Assembly (NCBI RefSeq): GCF_021462265.1
Contig: NZ_JAJONF010000033.1
Span: 47,775 to 111,774 of the forward strand
DNA length: 64,000 nucleotides
From: Streptomyces shenzhenensis
GTDB taxonomy: Bacteria; Actinomycetota; Actinomycetes; Streptomycetales; Streptomycetaceae
Direction: 5' to 3'
Each line of letters starts with the position of its first letter. Positions within the stretch are counted from its first letter, which is position 1. Below are positions 25,510 to 35,108 of the stretch, one piece after another. A program made the translations under genes and the position numbers. The notes below the pieces were generated by a model, which was given only the letters and a program-made list of their open reading frames with translations, had not been told where the DNA came from and ran no database searches.

Positions 25510-25513
<4 letters not shown>
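24857..25513 (-). CDS. grpE: Nucleotide exchange factor GrpE
   Basis: A 218-residue nucleotide exchange factor for DnaK. An acidic, Ala/Pro-rich N-terminal tail is followed by a long dimerising helix (LAGLTAQLDQVRTALGE, EYQNYRRRVERDR) and the beta domain (FDPTIHEALMHSY, VAILQPGYRIGERTIRPARV). The C-terminus has another Ala/Glu-rich tail. The GTG start overlaps the dnaK stop (GTGA), indicating translational coupling. Confidence 0.96.
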
Positions 25514-27342
<1,829 letters not shown>

Positions 27343-27361
27343 GGTGATTTCCTCCAGCTGA

Positions 27362-27382
27362 CTTGAGTGGAACGGGCTCAAG
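27362..27382. promoter_or_regulatory. HAIR operator 1 of the dnaK operon
   Basis: CTTGAGT-GGAACGG-GCTCAAG, 13 of 14 arm bases matching the HspR consensus, centred about 30 bases upstream of the dnaK start codon. Confidence 0.92.
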
Positions 27383-27413
27383 TGTGCATCACGCTTCGCT
27401 CTGGGTCAACAGA

Positions 27414-27434
27414 CCTGAGTGGAGCGGACTCAAG
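27414..27434. promoter_or_regulatory. HAIR operator 2 of the dnaK operon
   Basis: CCTGAGT-GGAGCGG-ACTCAAG, 13 of 14 arm bases matching. Its centre lies 52 bases (about five helical turns) from that of operator 1, so two HspR units could lie on the same face. It ends 2 bases before the stop codon of the upstream phosphatase gene. Confidence 0.92.
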
Positions 27435-27436
27435 TC

Positions 27437-28075
27437 TTATCCGCTCCTTACGCGCAAGGCCTCGCTGACCTGCACCGATGAGGGGATTCCGAACACCTGA
27501 ACAAGCCTTCCCACCAAGGCGTCGATCTCCCGGGCGCACTCGTCCAGCGCCGCACGGGGCCTGCCCCAGGGGTCCGCGACATCGTCCTCCTCGGGCGGGA
27601 CCGGGGCGACGCGCCCCCGGTGGGCCGCGGCGGCCGCGACCACACCCGCGAGGTCACCCACGCCGTCCGGCCGCCGCCCGCCGTCCCCGGGCCGTCCGCC
27701 GTCCCCGGGCCGTCCGCCGTCCCCGGCCTGCCCGCCGGCGAGCCGCACGAACTCCTTCAGGGTGAAACAGCGCCGCAGCGCCGACGGCGCGAGCCGCACG
27801 GCCGCCTCGCGGTGCTCGCGGGCCAGCCCGAGCACCAGCGCGGCGCCCAGCACGTGCGGGGCGGTGAGCTCCTGCGAGGCGAAACCGGAGCCGTCGCCGC
27901 CGAGCCGCTCCAGCGCCTGCCTGGTGGCGCGCTCCATGCCCGGACCGGGCCACGCCCGGGTACCGGCGCTCAGCGGCCGCACGGCCGCACCGCGCGGCAG
28001 CCGGGCGGCCAGCAGCCGCTCGGCGAGCACGGAGCGGTGCACGTTGCCGGTGCAGACGAACAGGACCCGGGTCAT
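27437..28075 (-). CDS. Low-molecular-weight protein-tyrosine phosphatase
   Basis: A 212-residue phosphatase whose P-loop VCTGNVHRS gives the C-x5-R signature (Cys8, Arg14) and whose DPW block (VADPWGRPRAALDE) supplies the general-acid Asp. Such enzymes dephosphorylate the tyrosine tail of BY-kinases that govern polysaccharide export; the BY-kinase gene overlaps its start by ATGA. An insert of GDGGRP repeats in the middle makes it longer than the usual ~150-190 residues. It is the last gene before the dnaK promoter. Confidence 0.88.
   Translation of the reverse strand: MTRVLFVCTGNVHRSVLAERLLAARLPRGAAVRPLSAGTRAWPGPGMERATRQALERLGGDGSGFASQELTAPHVLGAALVLGLAREHREAAVRLAPSALRRCFTLKEFVRLAGGQAGDGGRPGDGGRPGDGGRRPDGVGDLAGVVAAAAAHRGRVAPVPPEEDDVADPWGRPRAALDECAREIDALVGRLVQVFGIPSSVQVSEALRVRSG
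27678..27726. repeat. 18-bp tandem repeat inside the phosphatase gene
   Basis: Two full and one partial copy of an 18-base unit (ccgccgtccccgggccgt). In frame it encodes the GDGGRP repeats of the phosphatase, so copy number could vary without frameshift. Confidence 0.75.
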
Positions 28076-29520
28076 TCCGCACCCGCCTCGGGGGGCCCGG
28101 CCGGCACGGCCGCCCCGCCGGGCCGAACCGAGGTCCGGGGCGCGGGCAGCTCGCCGTAGCTCCGGTAGCCGTAGCGGCCGCCCTGGGCGGCCGGAGCCAT
28201 GCTGAAGACCGTGCCGAGGACGCGCACACCCACCCGCTCCAGCGATTCCATCGCCGTGCGCACCTGGTCCCGCCTGGTCCGGGCGGCCCGGACGACGAGC
28301 AGCGTGCCCTGAGCGAGCGAGGCGAGTCCCAGGGTGTCGGCGACCGGCAGCAGCGGCGCGGTGTCGACGATCACCACCTCGTGGAGCTCCGCCAGCTCCT
28401 TCAGCACCCTCTCCATGCGCGCCGAGGCGAGCAGCTCGGTGGGATTCGGCGGTACGGCGCCACTGGCCAGCACCGAGAGCCCGTCCGCGGCCTGCTGCAT
28501 GACGTCCGCGACACGCGCCCGCCCGATGAGCACGGTGGTCAGGCCGGCGTCCCGCACGAGACCGAAGGCCTGGGCCACGCACGGGCGGCGCAGGTCCGCG
28601 TCCACCAGGCAGACGGAGACGCCCGCCTCGGCGAGCGAGAGGGCGAGGTTCACCGCGGTGTTGGTCTTGCCCTCACCGGGCACCGAGCTCGTCACCACGA
28701 TGATCCGCGGCGGGTCGTCGACCTGCGAGAACTGCAGGTTGGTGCGCAGCTTGCGGAAGGCCTCGGCGCGCCGGGAGTGCCCGCCGACGGTGATGACCGG
28801 CTGCCTGGGGGCGTTCCTGTCGTACGGGATCGAGCCGAGCCCCGGCAGCCTGGTGAACTCGCCGAGCGCCTCGACCGTCTTGACCGTGCTGTCGAGCGTC
28901 TCGCGCAACGCGACGACGCCGGCGCCGAGCAGCAGGCCGCCGAGCACACCCGCGGCCAGGTTCAGCAGCGGGCGGGGCGAGACGGGGCCGGCGGGGGTGA
29001 CGGCCTCCTGGGTGACACGGAGGGAGACGGGGGAGGTCCCCTCACCGGTCCGGCTCCTGCCCGGGGAGCCGGCCACGCGCTTGGGCGTCTCCAGCCTCTC
29101 GACGACCGCGATGAACCGCTCCGCCACGGCGTTGGCGACCCGCGCCGCGCGTCCGGGCGCGGCGTCCCGGACCGTGATGTCGATGAGCACGGTGTTGAGG
29201 GGGGCCCGGGCGGTGATCCGGGACGCCAGTTCCTCCGGCGTGGTGCGCAGTCCCAGCTCCGCCACCACGGGCACGGTCACCTGACGGGACGTCACGATCT
29301 CCGCGTACGACTGCACCCGCGCCTGGGAGAAGCTCTGTCCCTGGTTGAGTTCGGCTGTGCCCTCCCCGGCGCGGGTCGCGACGAAGAGCTGGGTTCTGGC
29401 TTCGTAGACGGTGGTGCTCAGCATCGTCGCGGCGAGCGCCGCGCCGACCGCGAGCACCAGACAGACGACGACGGTCGGCCAGCGTCCGGCAAGAGCCTTC
29501 AGGAAGCGGTGGAGATCCAA
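28072..29520 (-). CDS. Wzz/BY-kinase fusion (polysaccharide chain-length regulator and tyrosine autokinase)
   Basis: A 482-residue membrane protein. Residues 1-205 are a Wzz-type domain with helices at ~15-34 and ~187-207. Residues ~250-440 are a bacterial tyrosine kinase with Walker A SSVPGEGKT (278-286), Walker A' LVDADLRRP (305-313) and VVIVDTAPLLPVAD. The C-terminal tail has the Tyr cluster GGRYGYRSYGE, the likely autophosphorylation sites. Such proteins set chain length in Wzx/Wzy-dependent export. The start is a TTG at 29520 with AAGGG 7 bases upstream. It is coupled to the phosphatase gene. Confidence 0.9.
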   Translation of the reverse strand: MDLHRFLKALAGRWPTVVVCLVLAVGAALAATMLSTTVYEARTQLFVATRAGEGTAELNQGQSFSQARVQSYAEIVTSRQVTVPVVAELGLRTTPEELASRITARAPLNTVLIDITVRDAAPGRAARVANAVAERFIAVVERLETPKRVAGSPGRSRTGEGTSPVSLRVTQEAVTPAGPVSPRPLLNLAAGVLGGLLLGAGVVALRETLDSTVKTVEALGEFTRLPGLGSIPYDRNAPRQPVITVGGHSRRAEAFRKLRTNLQFSQVDDPPRIIVVTSSVPGEGKTNTAVNLALSLAEAGVSVCLVDADLRRPCVAQAFGLVRDAGLTTVLIGRARVADVMQQAADGLSVLASGAVPPNPTELLASARMERVLKELAELHEVVIVDTAPLLPVADTLGLASLAQGTLLVVRAARTRRDQVRTAMESLERVGVRVLGTVFSMAPAAQGGRYGYRSYGELPAPRTSVRPGGAAVPAGPPEAGAE

Positions 29521-29785
29521 GCTGCACCCTTCATCGAACTACGGAAAACACCCATATCGTGATGTTCTGTTCCCTGTGGACGCAGTCGACCATAGAGACT
29601 CGCGCGCGCCGAACGGGGGAGCCACCCCCAAGGAGGCCGTCGCACGGCCAACCGCTGCCCCCATCCGATGACTCCTCGGCCACGTCATGCCGGATAACGC
29701 CGTATATCCCACTTTTCCAGGTATCCAGGTCATGACGACTGCCTACATCGTCGCCTGTTCCGGACCCAAGTCGAGGAGAGCGAAC

Positions 29786-30358
29786 ATGACGAGATCGCCC
29801 CAATGGCGAGGCACGCTTGCATCGGCGGCATCGGCTGCCGTGCTCGTCGCCGTGCCGCTGGTGGGCGCGCAACCCGCCCGCGCGGAATCCGCGCAGCCGT
29901 ATCCCCCGCCGCCGCCCACCCTGACGCTCAGCGCCACCACCGTGCGCGCCGGAGACAGCCTGCGCTTCCGGGGCACCGGTTTCGCCCCCCGGCAGCGCGT
30001 CGAGGCCGACCTGAGGTCGCACGCCGTCGTGCTGGGAATCTTCAGGGCGAACGCGCACGGAGTGGTCACCGGCAGGGTGACCATCCCGCGGCGCACCAGT
30101 CCGGGGTTCCACACCTTCGAACTGATCGGCCGGAACCCCTACCGGAAGGCGTCCGCCCGGATCAAGGTGCTGCGCTCGCAGCACCGGGCAGACCTGAACG
30201 AACCCGACAACGCGCCGGACGACAGCGGTCAGCCCGCGGACGCGGACCTCGCGGACCGGGGCGGACACACGCCTCTCGCCGAGGGCTCGGCCGCCGCGGG
30301 TCTGGTCTCGCTCGGCGGCGGCACGATGCTGGCCCTGCGGCGCCGCCGCAGTTCATGA
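29786..30358 (+). CDS. Secreted cell-surface protein with C-terminal membrane anchor
   Basis: A 190-residue protein with a signal peptide (ASAASAAVLVAVPLVGAQPARAE region), a Pro-rich stretch (YPPPPPT), one Ig-like beta domain (LTLSATTVRAGDSLRFRGTG, GVVTGRVTIPRRTSPGFHTF), an acidic linker and a C-terminal helix with basic tail (AAAGLVSLGGGTMLALRRRR). The tail looks like a sortase-type anchor but has PLAEGS, not LPxTG. GAGGAG precedes the ATG. Its stop overlaps the next start (ATGA), linking it to the DUF4012 protein and the polysaccharide island. Confidence 0.75.
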   Translation: MTRSPQWRGTLASAASAAVLVAVPLVGAQPARAESAQPYPPPPPTLTLSATTVRAGDSLRFRGTGFAPRQRVEADLRSHAVVLGIFRANAHGVVTGRVTIPRRTSPGFHTFELIGRNPYRKASARIKVLRSQHRADLNEPDNAPDDSGQPADADLADRGGHTPLAEGSAAAGLVSLGGGTMLALRRRRSS

Positions 30359-32256
30359 CGGACCGGGACCCGCGTACGGTGCTCCGACGGCGTCCCGGCT
30401 TGCGCCGGGGCGCCGGCCGCGCGCCCACGCCCGGCGGCGGGGGACGGGCGCCCGGCCGGGCGCCCGTCCCCCGCCGCGTGCGCGGCTACGCCCTGGCGGC
30501 CGTCGCGGCGCTCGCCCTGGCCGGTGCCGCCTGGATCGCGGTCACCGGACTGCTCGCCCGCAGGGAGTTGCTCGCCGCCCAGCGGGACCTCGACGCCCTG
30601 CGGCGGTCCATGGCGGCCGCACCGGCTCCCGGCACGGCCGCCGGACAGCGGCGCGCCGTGCGGTCCGCGGCGGCCCACGCCGCGCGGGCGCACCGCCTCA
30701 CCACCGGACCGGCCTGGTACTCCGCCGCCCGCCTGCCCTTCCTCGGCGACCCGCTGCGGACCGTGCGCGGCGCCGCGTCCGCGGCGGACCGGCTGTCCGC
30801 GGGCGTCCTGTCCCCGCTGCTGCGCGCCCTGCCGGCACCGGACGGCGGCGACGGGGTGTCCGGGGCGCTGACGTCCCTGCGCGCACACGCCCCGGACATC
30901 GTCCGGGCGGCAGACGTCGCCACCCGGGTACAGGCCGACGTGCGCGGGCTGCCCCGGTCCACCTGGCTGCCGGCGGCCGATCGTGCCCGGACCGCCCTCG
31001 CGCGGCAGACCGACCGTCTCGCCCCGGCCATGACCGACGCCTCCGTGGCGGCCCGCCTCCTGCCGTCCCTGCTCGGCGAACAGGGGGAACGCCGCTACTT
31101 CCTCGCGTTCCAGAACACCGCCGAGGCGCGCGGCACCGGAGGGGTCGCGGGGGCGTTCGCGGTGCTCCGGGCCGACCACGGCCATGTGTCGTTCGAACGG
31201 TTCGGCAACAACACCGAGATGGCGGCGGCGAAGGCGGACGTCGACCTGGGCGCGGAGTTCGCGGACCGCTACGCGGGCAGTGATCCCACCCGGGTGTGGG
31301 CCAACTCCAACCTCAGCCCGCACTTCCCCTACGCGGCCCGCATCTGGGCCGCGGCCTGGCGCGACCACACCGGCGAGCGCGTGGACGGGGCGATCGCCCT
31401 CGACCCGGCCACGCTGGGCCGCTTCCTGCGGGCCACCGGCCCGGCCCGCCTGGCCGACGGCACCGAGCTCACCGCCGGCAACGTCCTGGACCTCACCGAG
31501 CGGGCCAGTTACGCACGCTACGACGACATCACCCGGCGCAAGGCCTTCTTCGTCGACACGGCACGCGCCGTCGCCGCGCCCCTGCTCGCCGCCTACGGCG
31601 ACCCCCGCCGACTGCCCGCCCTACTCGTGGCCGTGCACGACGCCCAGCGCGACGGCCGGCTGAAGCTGTGGAGCGCGCACCCGCCAGAACAGCGGCTGCT
31701 GGAAACCCGCCCCTACGCGGGCACGCTCCCGGACACGCCCGGCCCCTTCGCGGGACTCGTGGTGAACAACGCGGCGGGTTCGAAGCTGGACTACTACCTG
31801 GACCGGAGCCTGGTCTGGGAGGCGAACGGCTGTGCCGACGGCGGACGCGCGGTCACCGCGACCGTCACCCTGACCAACCGCGCCCCGTCCGCCGGCCTGC
31901 CCGGTTACGTCACGCTGCGGGAGGACCACCCGCCCCACCGCACCCGGCCGGGTGACAACCGGCTCCTGGTGTCGTACTACGCCGGGGTCGGAGCCGACCT
32001 CCTCGGCGCCACCCTGGACGGCCGCCCCGCCCTGCTGGCACCCGCCGCCGAACGCGGCCACCCCGTGTTCACGCTCGATCTGGAACTGCCCGCGGGCGCC
32101 CGCCGCACCCTGGTGCTGCACCTGCACGAACCGCACGCGGACGGCAGGCCCGTGCTGCTGCGTCAGCCCCTGGTGACGCCCCTGCGGGCCACGGTGAAGC
32201 CGGGCGGCGCCTGCGGCACCCGAACGAGTGGCACGGCGGAAGCTCCCATCGGGTGA
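30355..32256 (+). CDS. DUF4012 family membrane protein
   Basis: A 633-residue protein: a basic cytoplasmic start, one transmembrane helix (YALAAVAALALAGAAWIAVTG region), then a large extracytoplasmic part with DUF4012 hallmarks, such as RYFLAFQNTAEARGTGGVAG followed by AFAVLRADHGHVSFERFG, ANSNLSPHFPYAARIWAAAW and DGAIALDPATLGRFLRATG. DUF4012 proteins occur in actinobacterial exopolysaccharide clusters and resemble LytR-CpsA-Psr-like surface proteins in placement, but no activity is established. It is coupled to the preceding secreted protein and precedes the sugar transferase by 90 bases. Confidence 0.85.
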   Translation: MTDRDPRTVLRRRPGLRRGAGRAPTPGGGGRAPGRAPVPRRVRGYALAAVAALALAGAAWIAVTGLLARRELLAAQRDLDALRRSMAAAPAPGTAAGQRRAVRSAAAHAARAHRLTTGPAWYSAARLPFLGDPLRTVRGAASAADRLSAGVLSPLLRALPAPDGGDGVSGALTSLRAHAPDIVRAADVATRVQADVRGLPRSTWLPAADRARTALARQTDRLAPAMTDASVAARLLPSLLGEQGERRYFLAFQNTAEARGTGGVAGAFAVLRADHGHVSFERFGNNTEMAAAKADVDLGAEFADRYAGSDPTRVWANSNLSPHFPYAARIWAAAWRDHTGERVDGAIALDPATLGRFLRATGPARLADGTELTAGNVLDLTERASYARYDDITRRKAFFVDTARAVAAPLLAAYGDPRRLPALLVAVHDAQRDGRLKLWSAHPPEQRLLETRPYAGTLPDTPGPFAGLVVNNAAGSKLDYYLDRSLVWEANGCADGGRAVTATVTLTNRAPSAGLPGYVTLREDHPPHRTRPGDNRLLVSYYAGVGADLLGATLDGRPALLAPAAERGHPVFTLDLELPAGARRTLVLHLHEPHADGRPVLLRQPLVTPLRATVKPGGACGTRTSGTAEAPIG

Positions 32257-32346
32257 GACTTGCTCCGCGCCCCGGCGTCGCACCCCCCTCCGCACCGAAT
32301 CCCCTACACACTCGACCAGACCCTTTTTCTCCCGCTTGGAGGGCTA

Positions 32347-33840
32347 ATGTGGCTGTTCGGGGAGACCATGCCCCAGCTACCGGCGGCACGACAGCCATGG
32401 CCCCGAGCCGCGGCCGGACGGCCACCGTCCGGCCGCGACACCGGCAAACCTCTCTGGTACACCCCGGTCACCGTCCTCGGTGACGTGGCCGGCGCCCTCG
32501 TACCGGCGTACCTGGCCTTCGCCCTGACCCACGGCGCGCTGGCCGGGATCCACTCGGCCGTGGCCGCCGTGGCCTGGCCGCTCGTGCGCGCCGCCCGGGG
32601 CCGCTACGCCGAACGCCTGCTCGGGGAGGGTGGCGTCCTGCGCCCCGCGCTGCGGGACTGGCTGATCCTGGTCGGCATGCTCGCGGTGGTACGGGCGGCG
32701 ACCGGCGAGGACTCCCCTTTCCTCCTCGCGCTCGCCGCCCTGGTGCCGGCCGCGCCGACGAGCATGGCCGTGCACACGCTGGTCCACTGGCATCTGGTAA
32801 CCCGGCGCCGCGACGGCCGGGCCGTGCGCCGCACCCTGGTGATCGGGGCGGCGAAGGCCGTGGACGGCTTGGTCGGCCACCTGGCGCGGCGGACCGAGCA
32901 CGAGTTCATCGTCGTCGGCGTCTGCCCGGTCGGGGAGGAGAACCCGCAGTCGCTCGCCCCCGTCGCCGCCCGCCTCGGCAGACGGACGCCACCGCGGATG
33001 ACGGCGGACTCCGCCCCGGTGCTGGACGCGGCCCGACGGCTCGGCGCGGACACGGTCCTCGTCGTACCGGGACCGCACCTGAGCGGCACGCGCCTGCGCC
33101 GGCTGTCCTGGACCCTGCACGGCGAAGGCTGCCGGCTCGTGGTCGTACCGGGGCTGACCGAGGTGTCCGGGCGCCGGCTGAACGTGTTCTCGGTGGCCGG
33201 GATCACCATGCTGAACGTCACCCCGCCCTTGCGGCGGGGGCTCGCCGCAGCGCTCAAGTCCGTGACCGACCGGCTGGGCGCGGCGCTGCTGATCGTGCTC
33301 CTCGCCCCGGTGTTCGCGGCGGTCGCCCTGGCCGTGCGCCTGGACTCCCGTGGGCCCGTGCTGCACCGGCAGACCCGGGTCGGACGCGGCGGAGTGCCCT
33401 TCACCATGGTGAAGTTCCGCACCATGGTCGCCGACGCCGAACGGTTGCGGCAGCAGCTGGCCGCCAGGAACGAACAGGACGGCCGGATGTTCAAGATCCG
33501 CCGCGATCCGCGCATCACCCGCGCCGGCCGCCTGCTGCGCCGCTGTTCCCTGGACGAACTGCCCCAGTTGTTCAACGTGCTGCGCGGGGACATGTCCCTG
33601 GTGGGCCCGCGCCCGCCGCTGCCCGACGAGGCCGCCCGCTACGACGAGGTGGAACTGCGCAGACTCGACGTCAGGCCGGGCCTCACCGGGGTGTGGCAGG
33701 TCAGCGGACGCTCGGACCTGTCGTGGGACGAGACGATCGCCCTGGACCTCGGATACGTGGACAACTGGTCGCCGTCGGTGGATTTCGGGGTGCTCATGCG
33801 GACGGTACGGGCCGTCGTCACCGGGACCGGCGCCTACTGA
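32347..33840 (+). CDS. Polyprenyl-phosphate sugar-1-phosphate transferase (WbaP/WcaJ type)
   Basis: A 497-residue membrane enzyme that starts repeat-unit synthesis by moving hexose-1-phosphate from a UDP-sugar onto undecaprenyl phosphate. The N-terminal half has about four hydrophobic helices and a Rossmann-like part (RTLVIGAAKAVDGLVGHLA). The C-terminal catalytic part after the re-entrant helix contains MVKFRTMVADAERL, SLDELPQLFNVLRGDMSLVG with PRPPLP, and RPGLTGVWQVSGRS. The ATG at 32347 has GGAGG 7 bases upstream. The WecA-like protein at the far end of the island is a second possible initiator. Confidence 0.9.
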   Translation: MWLFGETMPQLPAARQPWPRAAAGRPPSGRDTGKPLWYTPVTVLGDVAGALVPAYLAFALTHGALAGIHSAVAAVAWPLVRAARGRYAERLLGEGGVLRPALRDWLILVGMLAVVRAATGEDSPFLLALAALVPAAPTSMAVHTLVHWHLVTRRRDGRAVRRTLVIGAAKAVDGLVGHLARRTEHEFIVVGVCPVGEENPQSLAPVAARLGRRTPPRMTADSAPVLDAARRLGADTVLVVPGPHLSGTRLRRLSWTLHGEGCRLVVVPGLTEVSGRRLNVFSVAGITMLNVTPPLRRGLAAALKSVTDRLGAALLIVLLAPVFAAVALAVRLDSRGPVLHRQTRVGRGGVPFTMVKFRTMVADAERLRQQLAARNEQDGRMFKIRRDPRITRAGRLLRRCSLDELPQLFNVLRGDMSLVGPRPPLPDEAARYDEVELRRLDVRPGLTGVWQVSGRSDLSWDETIALDLGYVDNWSPSVDFGVLMRTVRAVVTGTGAY

Positions 33841-33872
33841 GCCGGCGAAGAGCGACGAGAGCGAGGAGAACC

Positions 33873-35108
33873 GTGGAACCGAGAACCACCCCCGCCGTCC
33901 CCACACCGCGGGACCGGCCGGTACCCGACGGTCCCGTCCGGTGCGCCGCCGACGTGCTCGCCCTCGCCGAGCGGGTGTTCCGGTGGGCCGACACTCGCGA
34001 CTGGTCGGGCCCCGACCCGTACGACGGGCTGACCGGGCCGCTGGGGCGGCTGGCCGGGCACCGGGTGCTGCGCCAGGCCCTGCTGCAGACCGTCAAACGC
34101 AGCCCGGCCGATCTGCGACCGCTCCTCGGCATCCGCCCGCTGCGCACGGCCACCGCCACCGGCTGCGCGGCCGGTGCCTGCGCCCGGCTCTCCACGGCCC
34201 CCGGATGGCGCGAACGCGCGCTGCGCCTCGGCCGGTCGACGGCCGCCGAGCAGCTGTCCGGCCGCTACGCCGGGCTGTGGCGCTACGAGTTCGACGTGCA
34301 GACCCGCTGGTCGTACTACCCCGCGTCCGTCCCCAATCTGGTGGCCACCACCTTCTGCGCGGACGGCTGTCTGGATGCCGGGACACTCGACGAGGAGGCC
34401 GTGCGGTCGCTCGCCCACGGGCTGCTGACGCACCTGCACAACGGCGTGTTCTTCACGTACACCCCGGGCGGCGGCGTACTCGTGCACAACGCCAACCTCA
34501 TGGGCGCCGCGCTCGCCGCCCGTCTGGCCCGCACCACGCCCCTGCCAGCCGGCCTGGCGGACCGGCTGGCCGACGCGGCCCGCCGAGCGGTCGAGGTGAG
34601 CCTGAAGGGCCAGCGCCCCGACGGCTCGTGGCCGTACGGCTCGGGGCCGCGCCTGGGCTGGGTGGACGGGTTCCACACCGGATACGTGCTGCTGCGCCTC
34701 GACCAGGCGGCGACCCTGCTCGGCCTGGACGTGCGGACCCCGCTGGAACGGGGGGTCGACCACTATCTGCGGCGTCTCTTCGACGGCCCGCTGCCCCGCT
34801 ACTTCGCCGGCGTCCGGACCCGACGGGACCCGAACAACGACGCGACGGCGGTACGCATGGCGGCGTGGGCAGCCGAACACGGCTTCACCGGAACCGACTT
34901 CGCCCGCGCTGTGCTGACGGCGGTCATGGACCGCTACCCCGCCCTCGGCACGGCCCCGAGGACCCCGCGGGCGAACAGTGCCCTGTGGGAGTCACCCCGC
35001 TGGAGCGCAGCCCCCCTCCTGGACGCTCTGACCGCCCTGCACGCCGTGCTGCCGAGCGGACCACACCCCGCCGCCCCGGCCGGTCAGGCGACGCCGGCCG
35101 CCTCGTAA
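33873..35108 (+). CDS. Uncharacterised polysaccharide-island protein, possibly an all-helical barrel
   Basis: A 411-residue soluble protein with no signal peptide. It shows repeated helix pairs and short motifs such as RYEFDVQTRWSYYPASVPN, GVFFTYTPGGGVLVHNANLM, RPDGSWPYGSGPRLGWVDGF and HTGYVLLRLDQAATLLG. The DGSWPY...WVDGFHTGYVL pattern recalls (alpha/alpha)6 toroid proteins (glycoside hydrolases, epimerases, terpene cyclases), and similar proteins turn up in surface-polysaccharide clusters. The function is not known. The GTG at 33873 has GAGGAG just upstream. Its last 25 bases overlap the 3' end of the convergent amidotransferase gene. Confidence 0.7.
   Translation: MEPRTTPAVPTPRDRPVPDGPVRCAADVLALAERVFRWADTRDWSGPDPYDGLTGPLGRLAGHRVLRQALLQTVKRSPADLRPLLGIRPLRTATATGCAAGACARLSTAPGWRERALRLGRSTAAEQLSGRYAGLWRYEFDVQTRWSYYPASVPNLVATTFCADGCLDAGTLDEEAVRSLAHGLLTHLHNGVFFTYTPGGGVLVHNANLMGAALAARLARTTPLPAGLADRLADAARRAVEVSLKGQRPDGSWPYGSGPRLGWVDGFHTGYVLLRLDQAATLLGLDVRTPLERGVDHYLRRLFDGPLPRYFAGVRTRRDPNNDATAVRMAAWAAEHGFTGTDFARAVLTAVMDRYPALGTAPRTPRANSALWESPRWSAAPLLDALTALHAVLPSGPHPAAPAGQATPAAS

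Noticed and set aside
27376..27420. Third HAIR site between the two at dnaK
   Set aside because: The sequence between the sites (gcatcacgcttcgctctggg) does not show the CTTGAGT/ACTCAAG arms.
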